Below are positions 50,796-62,030 of a stretch of DNA of 64,000 nt, piece by piece. The stretch is taken from NCBI GenBank assembly GCA_023388715.1, contig JAEWFT010000021.1, positions 62,001-126,000 on the forward strand, in the 5' to 3' direction. Positions within the stretch are counted from its first letter, which is position 1; every line of letters starts with the position of its first letter. A model generated the notes under the pieces. That model worked only from the letters and a program-made list of their open reading frames with translations, was not told where the DNA came from and ran no database searches. Source of the stretch: Pseudomonadota bacterium. Lineage in GTDB: Bacteria; Pseudomonadota; Gammaproteobacteria; Xanthomonadales; Xanthomonadaceae. Made by a program: the position numbers and the translations under genes.

Positions 50796-51191
50796 TCAGT
50801 GCTTGCGCGAGGAGCTGCTGTCGTCGTCCTTGAAGCGGCCCTCCGAATCACGCGGCTGCTCGTCGTTATTGCCGCGCGATGCGGACGTGCGCCCGTCATT
50901 GCCGTCGTCATCGGTAAAGCGGCCCTGGGCGTCACGCTGGCGGTCGTCGCCACTGGAGCGGGCGTTGCGCGAGGCCTGCACGCTGTTGCTGTCGTCGTCG
51001 CTGAAACGGCCCTGCGCGTTGCGCTGCTGGTCGTCCGTGAAGCGACCCTGGGAATCCCGCGACTGCTGCTCGGCATTGTCGCGCTGCATCTGGCTGCCGG
51101 CATTGGCCTGCGACATGGTGTTCTGGTTGTCGCGCATCTGGCTGCCGGTGCGATTCTGGTTCTGGTTATGGGTCTGGTTGTTGTTCGGCAT
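50796..51191 (-). CDS. Disordered protein with four RD..GRF.DD repeats
   Basis: The 131-residue protein begins MPNNNQTHNQNQNRTGSQMR and consists of Asn/Gln/Ser/Asp/Arg-rich sequence without cysteine or hydrophobic core, so it is predicted disordered. Four copies of R(D/N)xxGRF(T/S/K)DD occur, with Gly at residues 49, 61, 90 and 118. AAGGAG lies before the ATG. The composition resembles stress-related, KGG-like or phase-separating proteins, but no family or function is established. It is convergent with the small-membrane-protein operon. Confidence 0.7.
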   Translation of the reverse strand: MPNNNQTHNQNQNRTGSQMRDNQNTMSQANAGSQMQRDNAEQQSRDSQGRFTDDQQRNAQGRFSDDDSNSVQASRNARSSGDDRQRDAQGRFTDDDGNDGRTSASRGNNDEQPRDSEGRFKDDDSSSSRKH

Positions 51192-51337
51192 TTTCTACTC
51201 CTTGTGGGATGAGCGGCATTCCGTTCGCCGCGGGAACCACGTTACGCACGGACGCGTTAGCGGAATCCGACAAGGACGTTAGCCGGGAGTCGATGTTCCT
51301 GAAGCATGCAGGCTGGTGAATGGGGAGCGCGCTGCGC

Positions 51338-51793
51338 TTACGGACAGCGCTTGCGCGTCAGCGAGCCACCCGAGGCATCGGTGCTGACCAGCGTATCCGC
51401 GTCTTCAAGCAAGAAGCGGGTCGCCGACCCCCACGTCTCGCCTTCGCCGCTGAGACGCGCGGTGACTTCTATGTCGTCCTCGGCGCGCACGCGCACAGCC
51501 GTCACCGGTCCGCTGCTTTCCCACCACGCGATCCGACCTGGCTCGATCACCAGCCGCGAATCGTTGCGACTCGTGCCGCAGTCCTCGCGCACCATGTTCC
51601 ATTCGCCCAGGAAGGCCGCGGGGATGACGGCAGGCGGTTCTGCCTCAGCGGGCGGCGCGGCGGGCGGAGACGACGCTGGGGCAGCCGCAGGTGCTGCCGC
51701 GGGAGCCGGCGCCGGCGCATCGGAGGCGGGCGCGCAGGCGAGCAGCAACACCGCCGGAAACACCAGGATGGGGATGAAGCGACTGAGGTGCAT
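51338..51793 (-). CDS. Predicted lipoprotein with an Ala/Pro-rich linker
   Basis: The 151-residue protein has a lipoprotein signal MHLSRFIPILVFPAVLLLAC (C20 lipidated). An Ala/Pro/Ser linker (APAPAAAPAAAPASSPPAAP) extends to about residue 57. A globular beta-rich part follows (FLGEWNMVREDCGTSRNDSR, WWESSGPVTAVRVRAEDDIE) with cysteines C77 and C150. It starts 17 bases after the Blc gene stop on the same strand and is probably co-transcribed. Function is unknown. Confidence 0.7.
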   Translation of the reverse strand: MHLSRFIPILVFPAVLLLACAPASDAPAPAPAAAPAAAPASSPPAAPPAEAEPPAVIPAAFLGEWNMVREDCGTSRNDSRLVIEPGRIAWWESSGPVTAVRVRAEDDIEVTARLSGEGETWGSATRFLLEDADTLVSTDASGGSLTRKRCP

Positions 51794-51810
51794 GTGACGA
51801 CTCCTCGCGA

Positions 51811-52344
51811 TCAGGTTCCGTGCCCGGTGCGCACCAGGCGCGCCGTATCGAACCCCTGGGCCTGGGCCAGCGCCAGCAGCTGCTGGTAGGTTTCGGCCGG
51901 AATCTGCTTGTCGCGCGAGAGGAACCACAGGTACTTGCGGTCGGGTGAGCCGACCACCGCCCAGCGATAGTTCGGGTCCAGGCCGATGATCCAGTAGTCG
52001 CCCCAGACGAAGGGAAGGAAGGACAGGAACGACGGCGCGAAGCGCACTTCCAGCCTGGACGTGCTGTCGCCGACCTTGCGCGCCACGGCGCGGGCTTCGA
52101 TCTGCTCGCCATCGTAGGTCTCGCAGCGGTTCACCACGTCGACCCGTCCGTCGGGGCGCATGGCGTACTGCGCGGTGGTGTTGCGGTCGCACTTGCGCTG
52201 GAAGAACATCGGAAGACGCGCCTGCTCGTACCAGGTGCCCATGTAGCGGTCCAGGTCGACCTCGGGAACCGTCTGCACCTGTGCTGCCGAGGCGGTGCCG
52301 GCCAGCGTGCCGGCCAGGGTCAGCGCGATGATCAGGGATTTCAT
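51811..52344 (-). CDS. blc: Outer membrane lipocalin (Blc-like)
   Basis: The 177-residue protein has a signal peptide MKSLIIALTLAGTLAGTASA and the lipocalin structurally conserved regions VDLDRYMGTWYEQARLP (GxW) and WGDYWIIGLDPNYRWAVVGS. It binds lipids, probably at the envelope. Unlike E. coli Blc it lacks a lipobox cysteine, so it should be a soluble periplasmic lipocalin. The lipoprotein gene follows on the same strand. Confidence 0.85.
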   Translation of the reverse strand: MKSLIIALTLAGTLAGTASAAQVQTVPEVDLDRYMGTWYEQARLPMFFQRKCDRNTTAQYAMRPDGRVDVVNRCETYDGEQIEARAVARKVGDSTSRLEVRFAPSFLSFLPFVWGDYWIIGLDPNYRWAVVGSPDRKYLWFLSRDKQIPAETYQQLLALAQAQGFDTARLVRTGHGT

Positions 52345-52489
52345 GCGGGGCGGGTGTCCTTGTTGAATGGATGCAGGGTCGCGTGCGCGCCGTATCGGCA
52401 ACGTGAGGCGGCCGTGCCACGACGCGCGTGCACCCGGCGTCGACACTGCGTCTCCCAGCATTCGCGGACTCCCGACGAAACTCCCTGCG

Positions 52490-53260
52490 ATGCCGCGATT
52501 TGCACATACCGACTGGCCCGCGCGCCTGTGGATCGCCCGCCACGGCCAGAGCGCCGGCAACGTTGCCGCCGATGAAGCCGAGGCCGGCGGCCATCCGCTG
52601 ATCCAGATCGATACCCGTGACGCCGACACCCCGCTGTCCCCGCTGGGCCAGCGGCAGGCGCGCGCAATGGGCGACTGGTTCGCGCGGATGCCCGAGGACG
52701 CGCGACCCAACGTGGTGCTTGCCTCGCCCTTCGTGCGTGCCCAGCAGACCGCGTGGGCGGCCGCGGATGCGCTGGGCATCCCGCGCGACGAGATCCAGGT
52801 GGACGAACGCCTGCGCGAAAAGGAGTTCGGGATCCTCGACCGCTATACCCGGCACGGGATCATGGCCGAATTCCCCGAGCTGGCCGAACAACGCGCGCTG
52901 GTCGGCAAGTTCTATTTCCGCCCGCCGGGCGGCGAGAGCTGGTGCGACGTGATCCTGCGCCTGCGCAGCGTGCTGGAGATGCTGCGCCGCGACCACGTGG
53001 CCGACCGCGTGCTAGTCGTGGGCCACCAGGTCATCGTGAACTGCTTCCGCTACCTGCTGGAGCACCTGGACGAGGCGGCGATCCTGGAGATCGACCGCCA
53101 GGCCGATGTCCCCAACTGCGGCCTGACCGAGTACGCGCTGGAGGACATCACCCAGCTGTCCGCCTGTTTCCGGCTGGTGGCGGCCAACCAGGTCGCGCCC
53201 ATGGAAGCCGAGCATGCGCCGGTCACGCGCGCGCCGGACCAGCCGACGGGCCCGAAATGA
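52490..53260 (+). CDS. Histidine phosphatase (phosphoglycerate-mutase-like) family protein
   Basis: The 256-residue protein begins MPRFAHTDWPARLWIARHGQ with the catalytic His18 in RHG and a second His in VLVVGHQVIVNCF. The DERLREKEFGILD block fits the family. Substrate is unknown. Its stop overlaps the next start (ATGA at 53257-53260), so the gene is coupled to NnrD. The family hydrolyses many phosphate esters. Confidence 0.87.
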   Translation: MPRFAHTDWPARLWIARHGQSAGNVAADEAEAGGHPLIQIDTRDADTPLSPLGQRQARAMGDWFARMPEDARPNVVLASPFVRAQQTAWAAADALGIPRDEIQVDERLREKEFGILDRYTRHGIMAEFPELAEQRALVGKFYFRPPGGESWCDVILRLRSVLEMLRRDHVADRVLVVGHQVIVNCFRYLLEHLDEAAILEIDRQADVPNCGLTEYALEDITQLSACFRLVAANQVAPMEAEHAPVTRAPDQPTGPK

Positions 53261-54183
53261 CACCGGCTGCCAAAGCGTCCGCGCCGGCGAAACGCGAGGC
53301 CAAGCAGCGGCACGATGTCGAGCCGCTGGCCGACTGGCTGGCGCGCCATCCGCTGCCGGATCCGTTCTCGACCGAGAACAAGGAAGAGCGCGGTCGCGTG
53401 CTGGTCGTGGGCGGCAGCGTGCAGGTGCCGGGCGCAGTCTGGCTGGCCGGACGCGCCGCCCTGCACGCCGGGGCGGGGAAGCTCCAGGTGGCCACCACGT
53501 CCTCGACCGCGGTGCCGCTGGCTGTGCGGCTGCCGGAAGCGATGGTGCTTGCGCTGACCGACGATCCCCACGGCGAGATCGCCCGTGTCAATGCGGCCAC
53601 CTTCAAGGTCGCGCGGGAAGCGGACGCGGTGCTGGTGGGACCCGGGATGGGAAGCCAGCGCTCGACCCGGCGCCTGGTTTGCGACGTGCTGGCGGTGGTG
53701 CAATGCCCATGGGTGCTGGACGCGGCGGCGATCATCGAACCGCAGGCGATCGCGCGCTTCGGCACCGGCGTGGTCACCCCGCATGCCGGCGAGATGGCCA
53801 AGGCGATGGGCCTGGAACGGGAGGAGGTCGAAGCCCGGCCGCTGGAGATCGCGCGCGACTACGCCAGCCGCGCCGGCTGCATCGTGGTGATGAAGGGCGT
53901 ACCCACCCATGTGGTGGACGCCGACGGCACCGCGCTTGAGCATTGCGCACAGGCGCCTGGCCTTGGCACCTCCGGCTCCGGCGACGTGCTGGCCGGGCTG
54001 ATCGCCGGATTGATCGCCCGCGGCGCGGCGCCGATGGCCGCAGCCGCGTGGGGCGTGTGGCTGCACGCGCAGGCGGGACTGGCGCTTGGCGCCCGGATCG
54101 GTCCGGTCGGCTACCTCGCCCGCGAGATCAGCCCGGAAGTGCCACGCCTGATGCGCGTGGGCGTTGCCGGCAGCGCAGACTGA
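53257..54183 (+). CDS. nnrD: ADP-dependent NAD(P)H-hydrate dehydratase
   Basis: The 308-residue YjeF-C/ribokinase-like protein begins MTPAAKASAPAKREAKQRHD. It carries GRVLVVGGSVQVPGAVWLAG, VLVGPGMGSQRSTR, TPHAGEMAKAM and GLGTSGSGDVLAGLIAGLIA, the signature of NnrD, which removes the hydrate from NAD(P)HX with ADP or ATP. Unlike many bacterial versions it is not fused to an NnrE epimerase. It is coupled to the phosphatase gene before it, and the 2H gene follows after five bases. Confidence 0.9.
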   Translation: MTPAAKASAPAKREAKQRHDVEPLADWLARHPLPDPFSTENKEERGRVLVVGGSVQVPGAVWLAGRAALHAGAGKLQVATTSSTAVPLAVRLPEAMVLALTDDPHGEIARVNAATFKVAREADAVLVGPGMGSQRSTRRLVCDVLAVVQCPWVLDAAAIIEPQAIARFGTGVVTPHAGEMAKAMGLEREEVEARPLEIARDYASRAGCIVVMKGVPTHVVDADGTALEHCAQAPGLGTSGSGDVLAGLIAGLIARGAAPMAAAAWGVWLHAQAGLALGARIGPVGYLAREISPEVPRLMRVGVAGSAD

Positions 54184-54188
54184 CCGCC

Positions 54189-55112
54189 ATGGATTGCCCG
54201 GGCTTTCGCGACGGCGGATTGATCGTGCCGCTGCCCGCGGGCTGGTTCTCACCACCCGCGCCGACCATCGAGGTGGACGCCACCCGCTTCCGGGTCAAGC
54301 CGGAGTTCCATGTGACCGTGTTCAACCGCGTGACCGGGCGGCGGGTGCAGGATGCGCTGCCACTGGAGCGCATCCGCCAGCTGTTCGAGTCCGAGGACTG
54401 GACGCCGGCGCGAACGGGCGACGGCGTGATGCTGCGCACGCGCCAGCGGCGCGACGGGCGCGATGTCGAGCGCATGTCGCTGATCGAACTGGTCGAGCTA
54501 CCGGGACTCAATCGCTTTCGCGCCGCCATCGCGGCAGCGTGCGGGATCGACTTGCCGGAGGTGCCGCCGCACGTGACCCTGTTCACAGCGGGAGATTCCT
54601 CGGGGATCGGCCTGGCCAGCCTGCAGGCGCTGCGCGATTGCGCGCAGTTCCGCTTCCGTCTGCCCGCCATCGCGCCGCGCACGCCGCCAATGCCAAGCGC
54701 GGCGCTACTGGACGCCTACCGCGACGCCGCGTACGCCATCGACGGGCTGGCGGCGACGGTGCGGATTGGCGAGCGCTGTGCCGCGATCGAGCGCGAATGC
54801 GAACGCATTGGCGTGAGCCGAGCGAGCATCGTCACCGCGTCCAATCCCTACAGCGCGCCATCGGACAGCGACGGCAACCGCCTGCGCCAGCGCTGGCTTG
54901 CCGCCGAGCTGCGCGGGGCGGGGCTGTCCGTGCTCCAGGCCGAGGGCCGCGACCCCGCGGGGCGCTGGTCCTCGGAGGAAAGCCTGCTGGTGATCGGATC
55001 GACGCCGGGACTCGATGACCGCCTGATGCGCGCGTACGAGCAACATGCCGTCGTCGTGGTGGAGGCCGGCGGTGCCGCGCAGATAGTGCTGCACCCCGAC
55101 AGTCGCGCCTGA
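54189..55112 (+). CDS. Fusion of a 2H-phosphoesterase-like domain and DUF3293
   Basis: The 307-residue protein has two HxT motifs, HVTV at residues 41-44 (in VKPEFHVTVFNRV) and HVTL at 128-131 (in PPHVTLFTAGD), spaced as in 2H phosphoesterases (2',3'-cyclic phosphodiesterase, RNA ligase-like). From about residue 173 it becomes DUF3293: ASNPYSAPSDSDGNRLRQRW, EGRDPAGRWSSEESLLVIG. The two families are usually separate. It lies five bases after nnrD. The cyclic phosphate activity is inferred from motifs, not shown. Confidence 0.7.
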   Translation: MDCPGFRDGGLIVPLPAGWFSPPAPTIEVDATRFRVKPEFHVTVFNRVTGRRVQDALPLERIRQLFESEDWTPARTGDGVMLRTRQRRDGRDVERMSLIELVELPGLNRFRAAIAAACGIDLPEVPPHVTLFTAGDSSGIGLASLQALRDCAQFRFRLPAIAPRTPPMPSAALLDAYRDAAYAIDGLAATVRIGERCAAIERECERIGVSRASIVTASNPYSAPSDSDGNRLRQRWLAAELRGAGLSVLQAEGRDPAGRWSSEESLLVIGSTPGLDDRLMRAYEQHAVVVVEAGGAAQIVLHPDSRA

Positions 55113-55131
55113 CTTCCGATGTGTGCCGTCG

Positions 55132-55326
55132 TTATTTCGGCGTGTTCGGCGCGCGCTTTGTGTGGCGTTCGCGCCAGCGGCCACCGACATAGCCGAGGAT
55201 GCCGAGCAGCAGCAGGCCGAGCGGGAGCGCACCCGGCTCTCCTTCGGTGGTCACCATCAGCGCCAGCAGGACCAGGCCGACGCCGGCCACCCCCACGGAC
55301 ACGCCACGTTGCATCTTCGGTGTCAT
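55132..55326 (-). CDS. Small two-segment membrane protein
   Basis: The 64-residue protein begins MTPKMQRGVSVGVAGVGLVL. It has a hydrophobic hairpin (about residues 8-25 and 34-50) and a basic tail WRERHTKRAPNTPK. It is convergent with the 2H gene. Function is unknown. Confidence 0.6.
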   Translation of the reverse strand: MTPKMQRGVSVGVAGVGLVLLALMVTTEGEPGALPLGLLLLGILGYVGGRWRERHTKRAPNTPK

Positions 55327-55463
55327 TGCCGCCTCCTTGTCCTGGGCGACTGTGGCAGCGCTGCGTGGCGCGAGGGTGAGGTCGCCCGCTCCGGTGCTGG
55401 CGACCTCGCCATCCCCGTGCCAATCTGGACGCGCCGTGCGCACCAACCCGTGGAGTGAGTGGC

Positions 55464-55772
55464 ATGTACCTGATCCAGCTGTTCCTGCCGCTGTACGACA
55501 ACGCGGGACAGGCGTTCCCGCGCACGCTGTTCGACGCCGTGCGCGCCGAACTGGCGGACGCGTTTGGTGGCGTGACCGCCTACACCCGCGCCCCGGCGAC
55601 CGGCCTGTGGGAGGACGACGCCGGCCGGGTCCAACGCGACGACGTGCTGCTGTTCGAGGTGATGGCCGAGGCGATCGACCGCGACTGGTGGACGGCCTAT
55701 CGCAACGGGCTGGAGCAGCGCTTCCGCCAGGACGAAGTGCTGGTGCGGGCCACCGCGGTGGAGCGCCTGTAG
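55464..55772 (+). CDS. Conserved protein of unknown function
   Basis: The 102-residue protein begins MYLIQLFLPLYDNAGQAFPR and has LFDAVRAELADAFGGVTAYT, LLFEVMAEAIDRDWWTAYRN and LEQRFRQDEVLVRATAVERL. It looks like a small soluble alpha-beta protein found in Xanthomonadaceae. Function is unknown. It is convergent with acnA; the 44-base gap has no other feature. Confidence 0.65.
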   Translation: MYLIQLFLPLYDNAGQAFPRTLFDAVRAELADAFGGVTAYTRAPATGLWEDDAGRVQRDDVLLFEVMAEAIDRDWWTAYRNGLEQRFRQDEVLVRATAVERL

Positions 55773-55815
55773 GCAAGCCGGGAGCCGGGGTGGCGCACCG
55801 GCCCCCGCTGCATGG

Positions 55816-58563
<2,748 letters not shown>

Positions 58564-58674
58564 GGGGGATCTCCGCGAAAGGATGCGATCCCCAGTGTAC
58601 GTTGCCGGCGCAGCGCGGGTGTTGAAGGCGCGCAACGCTGCAATGGCAGCGACGGGCGCTCGGTACGCACCCGG

Positions 58675-58699
58675 AAGTATGTATAATCCATGCATACTT
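58675..58699 (+). promoter_or_regulatory. vapB operator overlapping the -10 box
   Basis: AAGTATG (58675-58681) and CATACTT (58693-58699) are a perfect seven-base inverted repeat flanking TATAATCCATG. TATAAT at 58682-58687 is an ideal -10. A VapBC complex bound here would block the promoter, the standard autoregulation of such operons. The -35 is weak. Confidence 0.65.
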
Positions 58700-58717
58700 A
58701 AGCCGGATGCCCGCCCG

Positions 58718-58921
58718 ATGGAAGCGACCGTTGCCGAGCGCGGCCAGATCACCCTGCCGAAGGCCGTGCGCGACGCGCTGGGCCTGACCAAGGGCAGCGT
58801 GCTCAAGGTCGAATTGGAGGGCAGCCGCATCGTGCTGAGCAAGCACGTGGACGACGCGATCTCGCGCGTACGCGGCAGGTTCGCGCTGGATGCGGCGGCC
58901 AAGGACGGCGGCGACGCATGA
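58718..58921 (+). CDS. vapB: VapB-like AbrB-family antitoxin
   Basis: The 67-residue protein begins MEATVAERGQITLPKAVRDA, the swapped-hairpin AbrB DNA-binding pattern (GQITLPKAVRDALGLTKGSV), and its C-terminal tail (SKHVDDAISRVRGRFALDAA) would neutralise the toxin. Its stop overlaps the toxin start (ATGA). Family and context define the role. Confidence 0.85.
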   Translation: MEATVAERGQITLPKAVRDALGLTKGSVLKVELEGSRIVLSKHVDDAISRVRGRFALDAAAKDGGDA

Positions 58922-59319
58922 TCGCCGTCGATGCCGCGGTCCTGGTGGAGCTGCTGGCCGACGGCCCGCGCGCCGACGCCGTGGAGTCCTGCCTGCGCCG
59001 CAGCCTGGGCAGCGGCAAGGTGGTGGTGTGCGACGCCGCCCTGGCCCAGGTCTGCGCCAGCCTGCGCAACGGCGCGGACGCGCTGGCCGCGCTGGAGGAC
59101 ATGGGCATCCATTACAGCGCCACCGAGGCCAAGTCGGCCGTGCGCGCCGGCGAGATGCAGCGCCGCCATCGCAGCCGCACCGGGCAGGACCGCGCGCTGG
59201 CCGACTTCCTGACCGGGGCCCATGCGCTGCTGCAATGCGACGGCCTGATCGCCTTCGACGCCGGCTTCCATCGCGACTATTTCAAGGGCCTCAAGCTGGT
59301 CGTGCCGGCCGAGTCCTGA
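58918..59319 (+). CDS. vapC: VapC-like PIN-domain toxin
   Basis: The 133-residue PIN-domain ribonuclease has acidic residues D5 and E11 (MIAVDAAVLVELLADG), CDAALAQVCASLRNG, and a C-terminal IAFDAGFHRDYFKGLKL. Start and stop overlap with vapB by four bases. VapC toxins cut tRNA or rRNA; the target here is unknown. The pair sits between acnA and acnB. Confidence 0.85.
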   Translation: MIAVDAAVLVELLADGPRADAVESCLRRSLGSGKVVVCDAALAQVCASLRNGADALAALEDMGIHYSATEAKSAVRAGEMQRRHRSRTGQDRALADFLTGAHALLQCDGLIAFDAGFHRDYFKGLKLVVPAES

Positions 59320-59358
59320 TTCTTTCCTAGCCAACACCCGATACCCACGGAGACCCCC

Positions 59359-61950
59359 ATGCTCGAGACCTACCGCCAGCACGCCGCCGAACGGGCCGCG
59401 CTGGGCATCCCCCCGCTGCCGCTGACCGCGCAGCAGACCGCGGACCTGATCGAACTGATCAAGGCGCCACCGGCAGGCGAAGCCGAGGAACTGGTCCACC
59501 TGCTCAGCCACCGCGTCCCCGCCGGCGTGGACGAGGCCGCCAAGGTCAAGGCCAGCTACCTGGCGGCGCTCGCGTTCGGCAGCGAGGGCACCCCGCACAT
59601 CACCCCGAAGCGCGCCACCGAACTGCTCGGCACCATGCTGGGCGGCTACAACATCGCGCCGCTGGTCGAACTGCTCGACCACGCCGAGCTGGGCACCGTG
59701 GCCGCGGATGCGCTCAAGCACACCCTGCTGGTGTTCGATGCCTTCCACGACGTGGAGCAGAAGGCCAAGGCCGGCAACGCCAATGCCAAGGCGGTGCTGC
59801 AAAGCTGGGCCGATGCCGAGTGGTTCACCAGCAAGCCGGAAGTGCCGCCGTCGCTGACCGTCACCGTGTTCAAGGTGCCCGGTGAGACCAATACCGACGA
59901 CTTGTCGCCGGCGCCGGATGCGACCACCCGCCCCGACATTCCGATGCACGCGCTGGCGATGCTGAAGAACAGGCGCCCCGACGCGCCGTTCGTGCCCGAG
60001 GAGGACGGCAAGCGCGGCCCGATCGCCGAGATCCAGGCGCTCAAGCAGAAGGGCCACTTGGTCGCCTACGTGGGCGACGTGGTCGGCACCGGCTCCAGCC
60101 GCAAGTCGGCGACCAACAGCGTGCTGTGGTGGACCGGTGACGACATTCCCTACATCCCCAACAAGCGCGCCGGCGGCGTGTGCCTGGGCGGCAAGATCGC
60201 GCCGATCTTCTACAACACGATGGAGGACGCGGGCGCGCTGCCGATCGAGCTGGACGTGGCGCAGATGGAGCATGGCGACGTCATCGAGCTGCGCCCCTAC
60301 GACGGCAAGGCGCTGAAGGACGGCAGCGTGATCGCCGATTTCGAGGTCAAGTCCGACGTCCTGTTCGACGAGGTGCGCGCCGGCGGCCGCATCCCGCTGA
60401 TCATCGGCCGCGGCCTGACCGCCAAGGCGCGCGAGGCGCTGGGCCTGCCGGCCTCCACCCTGTTCCGCCAGCCGCAGCAGCCGGCCGACAGCGGCAAGGG
60501 CTATACCCTGGCGCAGAAGATGGTCGGACGCGCGTGTGGCCTGCCGGAGGGGCAGGGCATCCGCCCGGGCACCTACTGCGAGCCGAAGATGACCTCGGTG
60601 GGGTCGCAGGACACCACCGGCCCGATGACGCGCGACGAGCTCAAGGACCTGGCCTGCCTGGGCTTCTCGGCGGACCTGGTGATGCAGTCGTTCTGCCATA
60701 CCGCGGCCTATCCCAAGCCGGTCGACGTCAGGACCCACCACACCCTGCCGGATTTCATCAGCACCCGCGGCGGCATCTCGCTGCGGCCGGGTGACGGGGT
60801 GATCCACAGCTGGCTCAACCGCATGCTGCTTCCCGACACCGTCGGCACCGGCGGCGATTCGCACACGCGCTTCCCGGTGGGCATCTCGTTCCCGGCAGGC
60901 TCCGGCCTGGTGGCGTTTGCCGCGGCGACCGGGGTGATGCCGCTGGACATGCCGGAATCGGTGCTGGTGCGCTTCAAGGGCACGATGCAGCCGGGCGTGA
61001 CCCTGCGCGACCTGGTCCATGCCATCCCCTTGTACGCGATCAAGCAGGGGCTGCTGACGGTCGAGAAGAAGGGAAAGAAGAACATCTTCTCCGGCCGCAT
61101 CCTCGAGATCGAGGGCCTGTCCACGCTGAAGGTGGAGCAGGCGTTCGAACTGGCCGATGCCTCCGCCGAGCGTTCCGCCGCCGGCTGCACGGTCAAGCTC
61201 GACAAGGAGCCGGTGATCGAATACCTCACCTCCAACATCACCCTGCTGAAGTGGATGATCGCCGAGGGCTACCAGGACGCGCGTTCGCTCGCCCGCCGCA
61301 TCGAGAAGATGGAGGCATGGCTGGCCGATCCGCAGCTGCTGCAGGCCGACGCCGACGCCGAGTACGCGGCGGTGATCGAGATCGATCTCGACCAGGTGGT
61401 GGAGCCGATCGTCTGCTGCCCGAACGACCCCGACGACGCCCGGACCCTGTCGGAGGTGGCGGGCGCGCAGATCGACGAAGTGTTCATCGGCTCGTGCATG
61501 ACCAACATCGGCCACTTCCGCGCCGCCGCGAAGCTGCTGGAAGGCAAGCGCGACATCCCCACGCGGCTGTGGGTGGCGCCGCCCACCAAGATGGACGCCA
61601 GCGAGCTGACCAAGGAAGGCCATTACGGCACCTTCGGCGCAGCCGGCGCGCGGATGGAGATGCCGGGGTGCTCGTTGTGCATGGGCAACCAGGCGCAGAT
61701 CCGCGAGGGCGCCACCGCGATGTCCACCAGCACCCGCAACTTCCCGAACCGACTGGGCCGAAACACCAACGTGTACCTGGGTTCGGCGGAACTGGCGGCG
61801 ATCTGCTCGCGCCTGGGCCGCATCCCGAGCCGCGAGGAGTACATGGCGGACATCGGCGTGATCAACGAGAAGGGCGCCGAGATCTACCGCTACATGAACT
61901 TCGACCAGATCCAGGAATACCAGGACGTGGCCGATACCGTGGCGGCCTGA
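59359..61950 (+). CDS. acnB: Aconitate hydratase B
   Basis: The 863-residue protein is the bifunctional aconitase/2-methylisocitrate dehydratase. The N-terminal HEAT-like domain (MLETYRQHAAERAALGIPPL) and the swivel come before the catalytic domains, unlike AcnA. Cluster cysteines lie in FIGSCMTNIGHFRA and PGCSLCMGNQAQIR. E. coli AcnB has 865 residues. It lies 39 bases after vapC on the same strand but probably has its own promoter. Confidence 0.96.
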   Translation: MLETYRQHAAERAALGIPPLPLTAQQTADLIELIKAPPAGEAEELVHLLSHRVPAGVDEAAKVKASYLAALAFGSEGTPHITPKRATELLGTMLGGYNIAPLVELLDHAELGTVAADALKHTLLVFDAFHDVEQKAKAGNANAKAVLQSWADAEWFTSKPEVPPSLTVTVFKVPGETNTDDLSPAPDATTRPDIPMHALAMLKNRRPDAPFVPEEDGKRGPIAEIQALKQKGHLVAYVGDVVGTGSSRKSATNSVLWWTGDDIPYIPNKRAGGVCLGGKIAPIFYNTMEDAGALPIELDVAQMEHGDVIELRPYDGKALKDGSVIADFEVKSDVLFDEVRAGGRIPLIIGRGLTAKAREALGLPASTLFRQPQQPADSGKGYTLAQKMVGRACGLPEGQGIRPGTYCEPKMTSVGSQDTTGPMTRDELKDLACLGFSADLVMQSFCHTAAYPKPVDVRTHHTLPDFISTRGGISLRPGDGVIHSWLNRMLLPDTVGTGGDSHTRFPVGISFPAGSGLVAFAAATGVMPLDMPESVLVRFKGTMQPGVTLRDLVHAIPLYAIKQGLLTVEKKGKKNIFSGRILEIEGLSTLKVEQAFELADASAERSAAGCTVKLDKEPVIEYLTSNITLLKWMIAEGYQDARSLARRIEKMEAWLADPQLLQADADAEYAAVIEIDLDQVVEPIVCCPNDPDDARTLSEVAGAQIDEVFIGSCMTNIGHFRAAAKLLEGKRDIPTRLWVAPPTKMDASELTKEGHYGTFGAAGARMEMPGCSLCMGNQAQIREGATAMSTSTRNFPNRLGRNTNVYLGSAELAAICSRLGRIPSREEYMADIGVINEKGAEIYRYMNFDQIQEYQDVADTVAA

Positions 61951-61975
61951 TCCCACGCGGCACGCGAAGAACAGG

Positions 61976-62003
61976 ACGCCCGGCATTGCCGGGCGTTCTT
62001 TTT
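61976..62003 (+). terminator. Terminator after acnB
   Basis: ACGCCCGGC (61976-61984) and GCCGGGCGT (61988-61996) form a perfect stem with an ATT loop, followed by TCTTTTT. Confidence 0.88.
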
Positions 62004-62030
62004 CCTGAAACGGAAGGTTGGCGTGCTCGC

